Shown here one piece after another: positions 8,516 to 17,076 of a DNA stretch of 35,866 nt. Location: positions 1 through 35,866 of the forward strand of contig DASSXJ010000164.1 in assembly GCA_035703895.1 (NCBI GenBank). The letters are read 5' to 3'. The DNA is from a bacterium. Its GTDB lineage: Bacteria > Sysuimicrobiota > Sysuimicrobiia > Sysuimicrobiales > Segetimicrobiaceae. The translations under genes were made by a program, and so were the position numbers. Position 1 is the first letter of the stretch, and each line of letters opens with the position of its first letter. Below the pieces are notes generated by a model. That model saw only the letters and a list, made by a program, of their open reading frames with translations. It did no database searches and was not told where the DNA came from.

Positions 8516-9594
8516 TGAACGTTTACCGTGCGCTCATTCGGCCCGCCGCATTCTTGCTGCCGGCGGAGACCGCCCACCACCTGGGATTGTGGGCGCTCCG
8601 GCAGAGCCGCGCGTGGGAGGCGCTTAGGCCGGTGTTCACGTTCGCGGACCCGGTCCTGCACCAGCACGCCGGGGGGCTGGACCTGCGGAATCCGGTGGGG
8701 GTCGCGCCGGGGTTCGACAAAGACTGCGAAGTCATGCGAGGCCTTGCCTCTCTCGGGTTCGGCTTCGTCGAGGCCGGTACCGTGATGCCGACTCCCCGGG
8801 AGGGCAATCCCGGCCCGCGCCTGCTCCGCTACGTCGATCAGGCCGCGCTGGCGAACTGCCTCGGCCTTCCCAGTCGCGGTGTGAATGGGTGCGCCGATTC
8901 GCTGCGGCGCTGGAGGGGACGTGGGCTCAGCGCCGTGCCCGTCATCGTGAGTTTCATGGGTTTCACCCTGGACGAGTACGTGGCGGGATTTCGCGCCCTC
9001 CAACCCCTGGCCGATGCGCTGGAGGTCGCGCTGCGTTGCCCCAACACGCCGGACGAGCAGAACTTCGTCTCGCGTGGGGAGTTTGCGACGCTCCTTACCG
9101 AGCTGATGCGTTTCCGCGAGAAACCGCTCTGGGTGAAGCTGCCGTCGCTGGATGTCGAGGTGGATCGTGATCATCTCGCCGATCTTGTGGAGACGAGCCT
9201 CCGCGGAGGCGTCGACGGCTTCATGGTGTCGGGAACCCGGCCGGTGGTCGAGCCGCGTCTGTCCCGCGGACGCGGCAGTCTCAGCGGGCGGCCGGTGCTG
9301 GGTCGCACGATGACGGCCGTTCGCGAGGTCTACCGGGTGACGCGCGGGCGCGCGGCCATCGTCGCACAGGGCGGGATCGGCTCAGCCGAGGATGCGTTCG
9401 CCGCGATCTTGGCCGGCGCCAATGCCGTGAGCATCTACACGCAGTTTGTCTACGAGGGGCCGGGTCTCGCCCGCCGGATCAACCGCGAACTGGTCACGCT
9501 GATGCGCGCCCACGGCGTGGCATCCATTCGGGAGCTGTGCGGGCGTGAGCAGACGATCACGGTCCGCGTGGCGCGCGAGGCGCGGAGCGGATGA
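8515..9594 (+). CDS. Dihydroorotate-dehydrogenase-family flavoprotein with altered substrate pocket
   Basis: A 359-residue TIM-barrel FMN enzyme from ATG 8515 (TGATG overlap). The N-terminus (YRALIRPAAFLLPAETAHHLGLWALR) is that of class 2, membrane-linked PyrD. Core motifs VGVAPGFDKD, EAGTVMPTPREGNPGPRLLR and AQGGIGSAEDAF fit the family. The substrate side does not: the class 2 loop normally NxSSPNTPG reads ALRCPNTPD (Cys175 at the base position, Ala172 for an orotate-binding Asn); the NRMGFNN-type loop reads NCLGLPSRG; and the NTT loop reads SGTRP. These positions contact orotate in known enzymes. Together with its place inside a catabolic operon, this suggests oxidation or reduction of another ring compound rather than pyrimidine synthesis. 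A housekeeping pyrD is not excluded. Confidence 0.75.
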   Translation: MNVYRALIRPAAFLLPAETAHHLGLWALRQSRAWEALRPVFTFADPVLHQHAGGLDLRNPVGVAPGFDKDCEVMRGLASLGFGFVEAGTVMPTPREGNPGPRLLRYVDQAALANCLGLPSRGVNGCADSLRRWRGRGLSAVPVIVSFMGFTLDEYVAGFRALQPLADALEVALRCPNTPDEQNFVSRGEFATLLTELMRFREKPLWVKLPSLDVEVDRDHLADLVETSLRGGVDGFMVSGTRPVVEPRLSRGRGSLSGRPVLGRTMTAVREVYRVTRGRAAIVAQGGIGSAEDAFAAILAGANAVSIYTQFVYEGPGLARRINRELVTLMRAHGVASIRELCGREQTITVRVAREARSG

Positions 9595-10994
9595 CCGGCG
9601 TGGGGGAGCGTCCCGTCTGTCACGCGGCCGGTTCGGGAGCGCTCGAGGACGTGTCCCGCTACATCGACGCGCAAACGGAGCGGTTCGTTGAAGACCTGCG
9701 TGAATGTGTGCGGCATCCGAGCGAAACCGGGCGGCTCGCGGACCAGCAGGCCTGTGCTGCCTACCTCGTCGCACTGGCGCGGGACGCCGGGTGGACCGCC
9801 GAGGCGATCGCGGTAGACGACCTTGCTCCGATCGTCTACGCGTCATGTCCCGGTCCGCCAGGGGGCAAACAGTTGCTGCTCTACAGTCACTACGATGTCG
9901 TCCCGGCCGGGCCCCCGGAAGAGTGGAGCCACCCCCCGTACGCCGCGACCCGCGTCGACGGCCGCGTGGTAGGTCGGGGGGCGACCGACGCCAAGGCAAA
10001 CGCTCTGGCGTTTCTGAAGGTGGTCGAGAGTTTCCGGGCGACCCGCGGGCAGCCCCCGTGCGGGCTGGTGCTCATCCTCGACGGGGAGGAAGAGCGCGGG
10101 AGCCCGAACCTCGCGGCGTTCGTGGATCGCTACCGGAACCGGCTCGGCGCGGATGCCGCCCTCTCCTTCGACGGGGCGATCGACCCTCGCGGCGTTCCCA
10201 AGATCGGGCTGGGAACGAGCGGCATGCTGTACGTGGAGCTCAGCGCCGATGGCGCGCCGACCGAGCTGCACTCGGCCGGGGCCAGACTGTACCCGAATCC
10301 CGCGTGGCGCCTTATCTGGGCGCTGGCTTCAATAAAGGCGGCGGACGAGCGCATCGTGATCGACGGTTTCTTCGACGATGTCGAGGGGCCGACGGCGCGA
10401 GACCGCGCGTTGATGGCGGCGATGTCCTGGGACGACGCACTGGTGAAGCGCGAGACGGGCGTCACTCAGTTCGTCCTCGGGACGCAAGGAGCCGAGGCGC
10501 TCGAGCGCCTGCTCTTCCAGCCGTCCGCAACTGTATGCGGAATCGTCTCCGGGTACGTGGGTGATGGGCCGAAGGGCATCGTCCCGAACCGGGCAGCCGC
10601 CAAGCTGGAGTTCCGCCTGGTCCCGCGCCAGACGCCGGACCGCGCACTCGCACTGCTCCGGTCGCACCTCGACCGGCTCGGGTTTCACGATGTCGGCGTT
10701 CGGGCGCTGGCCGCCGTTGAGACCGCGAAGACGGATCCCGACAGCGCGATCGCGCGCGCGGTGGTTGCCGCCGCCCGCACGCTCTACGGCGACCCGATCG
10801 TCAAACCCACCGAGGAGTACGCCGGCCGTCAGGGCGTGTGGCTGGGGAACCGCCTCGGGATGCCGGGCGTAGGCACGGGCATCGGCCCTCCGGGACACCG
10901 CGGGCATGCGACCGACGAGTTTGTCACGGTCGATCACTATGTCAGGGGGATAAAGTTTGCAGCCGCTATCTTCGTACAGTTCGCAGCCCTCTAG
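9591..10994 (+). CDS. M20-family metallohydrolase (amidohydrolase/dipeptidase type) with complete metal site
   Basis: A 467-residue protein; ATG 9591 overlaps the previous stop (ATGA). All M20 di-zinc features are present: H100 and D102 (YSHYDVVPAG), bridging D133 (GRGATDAKA), E166/E167 (DGEEERGSP), an Asp at 194 (SFDGA) and the terminal His in GHRGHATDEF. The dimerisation lid lies between. Members hydrolyse peptide-like, N-acyl or N-carbamoyl bonds; the layout is nearer the ArgE/DapE/CNDP group than the AllC/HyuC carbamoylase group. It is one of several amide-bond hydrolases of different fold in this regulon. Confidence 0.85.
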   Translation: MTGVGERPVCHAAGSGALEDVSRYIDAQTERFVEDLRECVRHPSETGRLADQQACAAYLVALARDAGWTAEAIAVDDLAPIVYASCPGPPGGKQLLLYSHYDVVPAGPPEEWSHPPYAATRVDGRVVGRGATDAKANALAFLKVVESFRATRGQPPCGLVLILDGEEERGSPNLAAFVDRYRNRLGADAALSFDGAIDPRGVPKIGLGTSGMLYVELSADGAPTELHSAGARLYPNPAWRLIWALASIKAADERIVIDGFFDDVEGPTARDRALMAAMSWDDALVKRETGVTQFVLGTQGAEALERLLFQPSATVCGIVSGYVGDGPKGIVPNRAAAKLEFRLVPRQTPDRALALLRSHLDRLGFHDVGVRALAAVETAKTDPDSAIARAVVAAARTLYGDPIVKPTEEYAGRQGVWLGNRLGMPGVGTGIGPPGHRGHATDEFVTVDHYVRGIKFAAAIFVQFAAL

Positions 10995-11802
10995 TGTCCT
11001 GTCGGTCCAGAGCGTCACTAAACTGTTCTTCCGATGGACGCCGCGGGGCTGGGGTGCGTTGCCTGTGTTGGAGGACGCCAGTTTTGTCGTGCGCGAGCGC
11101 GAGTTCGTCTCCGTGCTCGGCCCGAGCGGCTGCGGCAAGACCACATTGCTGCGCATCATCGCCGGGATCGAGGTGGCGGATTCGGGCGAGGTCTTGATCG
11201 ACGACAAGTTGGCGGGACCTCCGGGCCGGGACCGGTGCATCGTTTTCCAGAACTACGGACTGCTCCCGTGGCGCACGGTGCTCGGGAATGTGGAACTCGG
11301 CCTGGAAATCCACGGCTTCGACCGAGAGCAACGCCGCATGACCGCACGCAAGTACATCGACCTCGTCGGCCTGTCGGGGTTCGAACGGTATTATCCGCAC
11401 CAGATTTCCGGCGGAATGCAGCAGCGCACAGGCCTGGCGCGCGCGCTTTCCGTGGAGCCGCGGATTCTTCTCATGGACGAGCCGTTCGCCGCGGTGGACG
11501 CGCAGAAGCGCGCGCTGCTCCAGGATGAGCTGTTGCGGATCTGCGAAATGACGGGCACCACGATTCTGTTCGTCACCCACAGCCTCGACGAAGCGGTGTA
11601 CCTGTCAAATCGAATCCTTGTGTTCAGCGCACGGCCGGGGCGGCTGGTCGCCGAAGTGCCGGTGGAGCTCGCGACGCCGCGCTACGGACGAGATCTGGGG
11701 TCCGACGAGGACTTCGTCGAAGTGCGCAGGCGAGTCGCGAAGGTGCTCCACGAAAGGACGGACTACTATGAGCCCAGGCGAGATGCTGCTGCGGTCGATT
11801 GA
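10957..11802 (+). CDS. ABC importer ATP-binding subunit (SsuB/TauB/ThiZ type)
   Basis: A 281-residue ATPase. TTG 10957 is preceded by AGGGGG at a good distance and overlaps the M20 gene by 38 bases. Walker A is GPSGCGKTT, the Q-loop FQNYGLLPW, the signature ISGGMQQR, Walker B ILLMDEPF and the H-loop His in THSLDEAV. The LLPWRTVLGNVELGLE stretch is characteristic of the nitrate/sulfonate/taurine/pyrimidine-precursor import family. It energises the permease encoded directly downstream with a 35-base overlap. Confidence 0.92.
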   Translation: MQPLSSYSSQPSSVLSVQSVTKLFFRWTPRGWGALPVLEDASFVVREREFVSVLGPSGCGKTTLLRIIAGIEVADSGEVLIDDKLAGPPGRDRCIVFQNYGLLPWRTVLGNVELGLEIHGFDREQRRMTARKYIDLVGLSGFERYYPHQISGGMQQRTGLARALSVEPRILLMDEPFAAVDAQKRALLQDELLRICEMTGTTILFVTHSLDEAVYLSNRILVFSARPGRLVAEVPVELATPRYGRDLGSDEDFVEVRRRVAKVLHERTDYYEPRRDAAAVD

Positions 11803-12625
11803 CTCCGCGCCCGCGGATGACGGGCTGATCTACGGGCGCACGCCGCCCCGGCGGAAAGGGTTCCGGCTGTCCGACCATCCTCGGCTGGTCCAGGGCGCGA
11901 TCGCCGCCGCGCTCCTGGCGACGTGGGAGGTGTACGGACGGTCCCTGAACCCAATTCTGTTGAGCTATCCGACAGCGGTGGCCCGGGCGTTCGTCGAGCT
12001 GGCCCTAAACGGCCAGTTGCTGCGGGCGCTCGGGCAGAGTCTGCAGCCGCTTGCGGCCGGGTTCTTCCTCGCGGTGATCGTGGGGGTGGTGGTCGGGCTG
12101 CTGATGGGGCGCTACAAGCTCTTGCACGAGGGGCTCGATCCATTTCTCACCGCGCTGTATGCCACACCGAGCGTGGCCTTGATTCCGCTGATCATGCTGT
12201 GGTTCGGGTTCGGGTTCGCCGCGAAGGTCGTGATCGTGTTCCTCTCGTGCTTCTTCGCGATCGTCATCAACACGTACGCCGGCGTGCGCGACGTTAGCCG
12301 GGCATCGGTCGACGTTGTGCGCGCGTACGGCGCCAACGACCGTCAGATCATGACCAAGGTGATCCTGCCGAGCGCGGTCCCGTTCGTGATGGCCGGGATC
12401 CGTGTCGCGGTCGGCCGCGGGGTTATCGGCATGGTCGTGGCCGAGTTTTTTACAGCACTTACCGGCCTGGGCGCCCTGATCATCGTGTATTCGAACGCGT
12501 TCGCGACCGCCAAGCTGTTTGTTCCGATCCTGGTCCTCTCGGCCCTTGGAGTGGGATTGACGGCGGTGGCGCGGCGGGTCGAATTGCTGTTGGCGCCATG
12601 GAAGGAGACCGAGCGGGCCGGCTAG
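11768..12625 (+). CDS. ABC importer permease subunit (SsuC/TauC type)
   Basis: A 285-residue inner-membrane protein starting at ATG 11768 within the end of the ATPase gene. It has a hydrophilic N-terminus of about 40 residues and then about six membrane segments, including QPLAAGFFLAVIVGVVVGLL and AAKVVIVFLSCFFAIVI. The EAA loop reads YGANDRQIMTKVILPSAVPF, the site that docks on the ATPase. It forms the channel of the importer whose binding proteins are encoded at 12658 and 15912. No second permease is encoded, so both binding proteins probably share this one. Confidence 0.92.
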   Translation: MSPGEMLLRSIDSAPADDGLIYGRTPPRRKGFRLSDHPRLVQGAIAAALLATWEVYGRSLNPILLSYPTAVARAFVELALNGQLLRALGQSLQPLAAGFFLAVIVGVVVGLLMGRYKLLHEGLDPFLTALYATPSVALIPLIMLWFGFGFAAKVVIVFLSCFFAIVINTYAGVRDVSRASVDVVRAYGANDRQIMTKVILPSAVPFVMAGIRVAVGRGVIGMVVAEFFTALTGLGALIIVYSNAFATAKLFVPILVLSALGVGLTAVARRVELLLAPWKETERAG

Positions 12626-12657
12626 GGCCCGCAACAACGCATAGGGGGGAGGACGGC

Positions 12658-13680
12658 ATGGGACGCCGCACGGCTCACAGGCTCGTGTCGTTGGCGATCG
12701 TGATGTGGATGGGGGCCCTCGCGGGTATGGGAACGACGGCCGGGGCGGCTCCCCAGTTGATCAAAGTCCGCTACGGCCTTCCGACTGCCCCGCCCGCGAT
12801 TACCACTGTCACGCCGTACTTTGCGCTCGCGCGCGGGTTCTTCAAAGAGCTCGGGCTCGATGTGGAGATCGTGCCGCTGCCGGGCTCCGTGACGGTCGTG
12901 CGCGCGCTGCTGAGCCGGCAGGTCGACGTGGCCCTGACCGACCCTGCAACCGTCTTTCTCGCGTACGCGAACGGCGCGCCGATCAAGGTCATCTCGGGGC
13001 CCGTGGAAAAGGGCACGGACTCACTTGTGGCCGCGGGTTCGATCAAATCCATCGCCGACCTGCACGGAAAACGCTTTGCGATCTCCGAGCCAGGCGGGCA
13101 GCAGCACAGCCAGGTGAAACTTTTGGCGGCCAAATATGGGGTGAACCCCGACGACATTCAGTTTCTCTCGGTCGGCGGACCCGTCCCGCGCGTCCAGGCG
13201 CTGCTGTCGAACCGCGTGGACGCGACCACGGTGACCATCGCGATTCTGAAACCGGTGCTGGACGCCATCGACCAAGGTTCGGTGCACGTCCTGGCATCGA
13301 TGGGCGACGAATTCCCAGATTTGGCGACGGCCTACGACATCACGCGGGACGACGTCGTGAAGAATCAGGCGACGATCCTGTCACGGCTCGTGCTGGCGGA
13401 TATCCGTGGCCTTCGCTGGGCCGCGCAGAACCCCGACGCGGCAACCCTCGTCGTGGCGAAGTACATCCCGGGGGTCGATCCGTCGGTGCTGGTACACGGC
13501 GAGCGTGAGATCAGCAAGTTCTACGGAATCAATGGAGGGGTCACCGCGGCCTCGGTGCAAGGCGCGCAGCGGCTTCTCATGCAGCTTGGGGTTGTGCGGA
13601 GTGTGGTCGACGCGAACCAGATCCTCGCGCCGCAGTTCATTTCGCTGGCGATGGGGAGTTTGGGATTCGTGCACCGGTAA
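12658..13680 (+). CDS. ABC importer substrate-binding protein 1 (NMT1/SsuA-like)
   Basis: A 340-residue exported protein; ATG 12658 follows AGGGGGGAGGACGGC. The signal peptide spans about residues 1-31 (hydrophobic LVSLAIVMWMGALAGMG, then TAGAA); there is no lipobox Cys, so it is probably periplasmic or released. The mature part has the NMT1/SsuA pattern: a PYFALARGFFKELGLDVEIV opening, LTDPATVFLAYANGAPIKV and AAKYGVNPDDIQF. Family members bind sulfonates, pyrimidine precursors, phthalate-like and other small anions, so the ligand is not given by family. Its close paralogue is at 15912. Confidence 0.9.
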   Translation: MGRRTAHRLVSLAIVMWMGALAGMGTTAGAAPQLIKVRYGLPTAPPAITTVTPYFALARGFFKELGLDVEIVPLPGSVTVVRALLSRQVDVALTDPATVFLAYANGAPIKVISGPVEKGTDSLVAAGSIKSIADLHGKRFAISEPGGQQHSQVKLLAAKYGVNPDDIQFLSVGGPVPRVQALLSNRVDATTVTIAILKPVLDAIDQGSVHVLASMGDEFPDLATAYDITRDDVVKNQATILSRLVLADIRGLRWAAQNPDAATLVVAKYIPGVDPSVLVHGEREISKFYGINGGVTAASVQGAQRLLMQLGVVRSVVDANQILAPQFISLAMGSLGFVHR

Positions 13681-13746
13681 GCACGCGACGCCTTCGGGCC
13701 GGAGCCGTGCGACCGGACGGAACCGCGGAGGGAGGACGGAGCACTG

Positions 13747-14454
13747 ATGGCCGCGTGGGACGATATGCTCACCGATCGCGATCGCCGCGTCATCGAAATG
13801 AGCGGGTACGGTACACGCCGGGGGCTCGGGCAGCGCCCCGTGGTGCTCGTGGTGGACGCGCAGCAGCATTTTGTTGGGGTGCGCGGCGACATTTTTGCCT
13901 CGATCGCTGCCTATCCGACGAGCGTCGGAGACGAAGCGTGGACGGCGATCGCCCGCATCCAATTGCTGATCGCCGCTGCGCGCTCGTGCGACATTCCGGT
14001 GATGTACTCGAAGTCTGGGATCAAGGCGGGCGAGGAGTCGTTCGACAGCTTCGCCCGCAAGCGCAGACCGCCCGACGTGGCTTCCGACACGCCCACGCTG
14101 GAGATGCCGATCGTCGCCGAGATCGCTCCGCGGCCTGGTGAAGTCGTCATCGAGAAGCGTTTTCCGAGCGCGTTCTTCGGATCGCCGCTGATGAGCTTCC
14201 TGCACTCATACGGGGCGGACACGATCCTGCTTGCCGGTTTCACGACGAGCGGCTGCGTCCGGGCGACCTGCGTGGACGCGATGTCGTATAACTTCCGCGT
14301 AGGGATCGTGGCCGACGGATGCGCCGACCGCCTGCACATCGCCCACAAGGCCAGCCTGTTGGATATGCACATGAAATACGGGGACGTCCTGACCGCGGAC
14401 GAGGTGCTGGGGTACATGAAACGGGTTGGGCGCGCGTCCGCGGCGGCGCCATAG
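13747..14454 (+). CDS. Isochorismatase-fold amidohydrolase (N-carbamoylsarcosine amidase/maleamate amidase-like)
   Basis: A 235-residue cysteine hydrolase. The catalytic triad is Asp37 (VVDAQQHF), Lys137 (EKRFPSAFFGS) and Cys170 (TTSGCVRAT). The N-terminal MSGYGTRRGLGQRPVVLVVD is typical of the group that contains N-carbamoylsarcosine amidase and maleamate amidase (NicF), which release ammonia from an amide or ureido group. The start at ATG 13747 follows GGAGGGAGGACGG. It lies 66 bp after binding protein 1 and 4 bp before the UbiD gene. In this context it would remove nitrogen from a ring-opened product; the true substrate is unknown. Confidence 0.88.
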   Translation: MAAWDDMLTDRDRRVIEMSGYGTRRGLGQRPVVLVVDAQQHFVGVRGDIFASIAAYPTSVGDEAWTAIARIQLLIAAARSCDIPVMYSKSGIKAGEESFDSFARKRRPPDVASDTPTLEMPIVAEIAPRPGEVVIEKRFPSAFFGSPLMSFLHSYGADTILLAGFTTSGCVRATCVDAMSYNFRVGIVADGCADRLHIAHKASLLDMHMKYGDVLTADEVLGYMKRVGRASAAAP

Positions 14455-14458
14455 GCAG

Positions 14459-15889
14459 ATGGGATTTCGCGATCTTCGCGAATGGATCGATGCCGTGGGC
14501 CGCGCCGGCGAACTGCGGGAGGTCCGGGGCGCGCATTGGGATCTGGAAATAGGGACGATCGTCGATCTCTATCAACGGCGGATGGGCCTGCCCGCGCTGC
14601 TGTTCGATGAGATCGCCGACTATCCGGCCGGCTGGCGCGTGCTGGCCAACACGCTGACGAGCCAGTCCCGGGTCGCGCTTACCCTTGGGCTGCCCCTCCA
14701 GACAGACGCGCGGGGCATCGTGAACGCGTGGCGGCGGTACGCTCGACAATACCCGACGATCCCGTGCCGGAAGGTCTCAGACGGCCCCGTCAACGAGGTC
14801 GTGGAGACCGGCGACCGGGTGGACATTCTCCAGTTTCCGTCGCCGCGATGGCACGCCAAGGACGGAGGTCGATACATCGGCACTGGATGTCTTGTGCTCC
14901 AGCGCGACCCAGATTCGGCGTGGGTCAACGTCGGCGTGTACCGCGTCCAGGTCCACGACGGGCGTCGGGCCGGCCTCTACATCTCGCCGGGAAAGCACGG
15001 CCGGCTGATCATGGAGAAGTACTGGGCTCAGGGCCGGCCGTGCCCGGTTGCGGTCTCGCTGGGCCACGATCCCCTCGCGTTCTTCGTCGCCGGGTTGGAG
15101 GTGCCGTACGGCACCAGCGAACTCGAAGTCGTCGGTGGAGTGCGCGGCGAGCCGTCCGAGGTGCTCCAAAGCGAGTTCACCAACCTGCCGATCCCGGCGC
15201 GCAGCGAGGCGGTGCTCGAGGGAGAGATCCACCCGGACGACCGCCGCGACGAGGGTCCGTTCGGTGAGTGGCTCGGGTATTACGCCGGCGGCACGCGGCC
15301 GGCCAGCGTCATCCGGGTGACCGCGGTTCGCCGTCGGCGAGACCCCATCATGATGGGGAACTTGCCGGCCAAACCTCCCAACGACGACACGTACTATCGC
15401 GGATTCCTTCGGGCCGCAGCCGTTTGGGGCGAACTGGAGGGTGCCGGCATCCCGGGCATCTCGATGGTCTGGTGCCACGAGGCGGGCGGTTCGAGGATGT
15501 TCACGATCATCGCGCTGCGACAGATGTACGCCGGGCACGCGAAGCAGACCGCGCTGGTCGCCGCCCAGTGCCATGCCGGCGCCTACGCCAATCGCTGGAC
15601 GGTCGTGGTGGATGACGATGTGGACGCCACCAACACGAATGAGGTGCTGTGGGCGATGTGCAGCCGCGTCGATCCGCGGGAGGACGTCGATGTCCTTACC
15701 GGTGGGTGGAGCACGCCGCTGGATCCCATGAGCTATCCGCCCGACCGTCGCAATCTGAACGCGCGTCTTGTCGTTGATGCGTGCCGCCCGTTCGGACGCG
15801 AATTCCCTGAGGTGTGCACGGCGGGTCCCGAGGTCCGAGCCGAGATCGTCGCGCGCTGGCGCGACCGCCTGCCGGAGATCGCCGACTGA
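14459..15889 (+). CDS. UbiD-family prenylated-FMN-dependent decarboxylase
   Basis: A 476-residue protein from ATG 14459 (a longer reading from 14426 overlaps the amidase). The family's acid pair is present as Glu265 and Glu270 in DEGPFGEWLGYY, with Arg162 (VGVYRVQ) as the likely partner. Asn157, His180 (GKHG) and a Glu near 221 fit the metal/phosphate site for prFMN. UbiD enzymes reversibly decarboxylate aromatic, heteroaromatic and conjugated acids. The cofactor needs a UbiX prenyltransferase, which is not encoded here. It probably removes a ring carboxylate before or after hydroxylation. Confidence 0.9.
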   Translation: MGFRDLREWIDAVGRAGELREVRGAHWDLEIGTIVDLYQRRMGLPALLFDEIADYPAGWRVLANTLTSQSRVALTLGLPLQTDARGIVNAWRRYARQYPTIPCRKVSDGPVNEVVETGDRVDILQFPSPRWHAKDGGRYIGTGCLVLQRDPDSAWVNVGVYRVQVHDGRRAGLYISPGKHGRLIMEKYWAQGRPCPVAVSLGHDPLAFFVAGLEVPYGTSELEVVGGVRGEPSEVLQSEFTNLPIPARSEAVLEGEIHPDDRRDEGPFGEWLGYYAGGTRPASVIRVTAVRRRRDPIMMGNLPAKPPNDDTYYRGFLRAAAVWGELEGAGIPGISMVWCHEAGGSRMFTIIALRQMYAGHAKQTALVAAQCHAGAYANRWTVVVDDDVDATNTNEVLWAMCSRVDPREDVDVLTGGWSTPLDPMSYPPDRRNLNARLVVDACRPFGREFPEVCTAGPEVRAEIVARWRDRLPEIAD

Positions 15890-15911
15890 GACCGCGAGGG
15901 GGGTGTACGTG

Positions 15912-16940
15912 ATGACGTTCGGCCTGCGGCGATGGATCGTGTGCCTCATTGCGCTGGTCTCATCGTCGGCAGCGTTGTCCCACGGCATGCCGGTGGGAAG
16001 CGCCGCAGCCCCGTCGACCAGGGTCGTCTACGGCCTGCCGACCGCGCCACCCGGGCTCCCCGGAGGCATCGAGCCGTATTTCGCACTCGAGCGCGGGTTC
16101 TTCAAGCAGGAAGGTCTGGACGTGGAGATCGTGCCGCTGCCGGGATCTGTGACGGTCGTGCGCGCGCTGCTGAGCCGGCAGGTCGATATCGCCCTGACCG
16201 ATCCGGCCACCGTGTTCCTCGCGTACGCCAACGGTGCGCCGATCAAGATCATTTCTGGGCCCGTGGAACGGGCCACCGATGTCGTGGTGGCCGCCGGAGT
16301 GATCACGTCGGTCGCTGACCTGCGCGGAAAGCGCTTTGGGATCTCCCAGCCGGGTGGTCAAACACACAACGAGGTGAAGCTTCTCGCCGCCAAGTATGGC
16401 GTGAACCCGGACGACATCCAATATCTGGCGATTGGAGGACCCGTGCCCCGGGTTGACGCGCTGCTCGTGAACCGGGTGGATGCGACCTCGCTCACCATCG
16501 CCGTGGTGAAGCCGGTGCTCGACGCCATTGATGCGGGCAAGGTACATGTGATCGCTTCGTTGGGCGACGAGTTTCCCGATCTCCCGACAGCATACGACAT
16601 TACCCGCGACGACGTGATCAGGGAACGGCCGGCGATTCTGTCCCGACTTGTGCGCGCGGACATTCGCGGCTACCGTTGGGCGGCGCAGAATCCCGACGCC
16701 GCGGCGCAGATCGTCGCAAAATATATTGCGGGGCTCGATCCGGCGCTCGCCGCGCGCGGTGTGCGGGAGGTGAGCCGGTACTACGGGGTCAACGGCGGCG
16801 TCTCGGCCGCCTCTGTCGCGGGGGCGCAACGGTTGCTCGTCCAACTGGGGATCCTGCGCGGCGTCATCGATGTCAACCAGATCTTCACGCCGCAGTTCGT
16901 GACGCTTGCACTGGGAAGTCTCGGTGTCATGCCGCGATAG
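15912..16940 (+). CDS. ABC importer substrate-binding protein 2 (NMT1/SsuA-like), paralogue of protein 1
   Basis: A 342-residue exported protein (ATG 15912; GTG 15909 directly before it is an alternative), 22 bp after the UbiD gene. The signal peptide spans about residues 1-33 (WIVCLIALVSSSAAL, then GSAAA). It is collinear with the protein at 12658 over its whole mature length and identical in long stretches such as EIVPLPGSVTVVRALLSRQV. Differences cluster in the N-terminus (APPGLPGGIEPYF against APPAITTVTPYF) and around residues 100-130. It has no permease or ATPase of its own and probably feeds the same importer with a related ligand. It ends operon 1; a 136-bp gap with operator site 2 follows. 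Confidence 0.9.
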   Translation: MTFGLRRWIVCLIALVSSSAALSHGMPVGSAAAPSTRVVYGLPTAPPGLPGGIEPYFALERGFFKQEGLDVEIVPLPGSVTVVRALLSRQVDIALTDPATVFLAYANGAPIKIISGPVERATDVVVAAGVITSVADLRGKRFGISQPGGQTHNEVKLLAAKYGVNPDDIQYLAIGGPVPRVDALLVNRVDATSLTIAVVKPVLDAIDAGKVHVIASLGDEFPDLPTAYDITRDDVIRERPAILSRLVRADIRGYRWAAQNPDAAAQIVAKYIAGLDPALAARGVREVSRYYGVNGGVSAASVAGAQRLLVQLGILRGVIDVNQIFTPQFVTLALGSLGVMPR

Positions 16941-17028
16941 GCCGCGGCTCAGTCGTTCGCTTCGGCGTCCGGTTCCGCATTTCTCGAAGGAGAGCAATTG
17001 TGCGCGGTGGAAACATATGTGAGGCAAA

Positions 17029-17047
17029 CCTGTATCCCGTATCCAAC
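17029..17047. promoter_or_regulatory. Putative GntR/FCD operator upstream of the cyclic amidohydrolase gene (site 2)
   Basis: The sequence CCTGTATCCCGTATCCAAC has half-sites TGTAT and ATCCA around the spacer CCCGT. The spacer is identical to that of site 3, and the second half-site differs from ATACA at one base. It lies 29 bp before ATG 17077 in the only long gap of the region. A strong CAGGAGG ribosome site follows at about 17064-17070. It is the weakest of the three sites. Confidence 0.5.
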
Positions 17048-17076
17048 CCGCGGGGTCCACTGACAGGAGGCGGTCA

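Noticed and set aside
8515-9594. Housekeeping pyrD for pyrimidine synthesis
   Set aside because: The orotate-contacting loops are changed and the gene is locked into a catabolic operon by overlaps on both sides; kept only as a less likely alternative.
10957-16940. Sulfonate or taurine importer
   Set aside because: The ATPase, permease and binding-protein families cover many ligands, and no sulfonatase or desulfonating oxygenase (SsuD/TauD) is encoded nearby.
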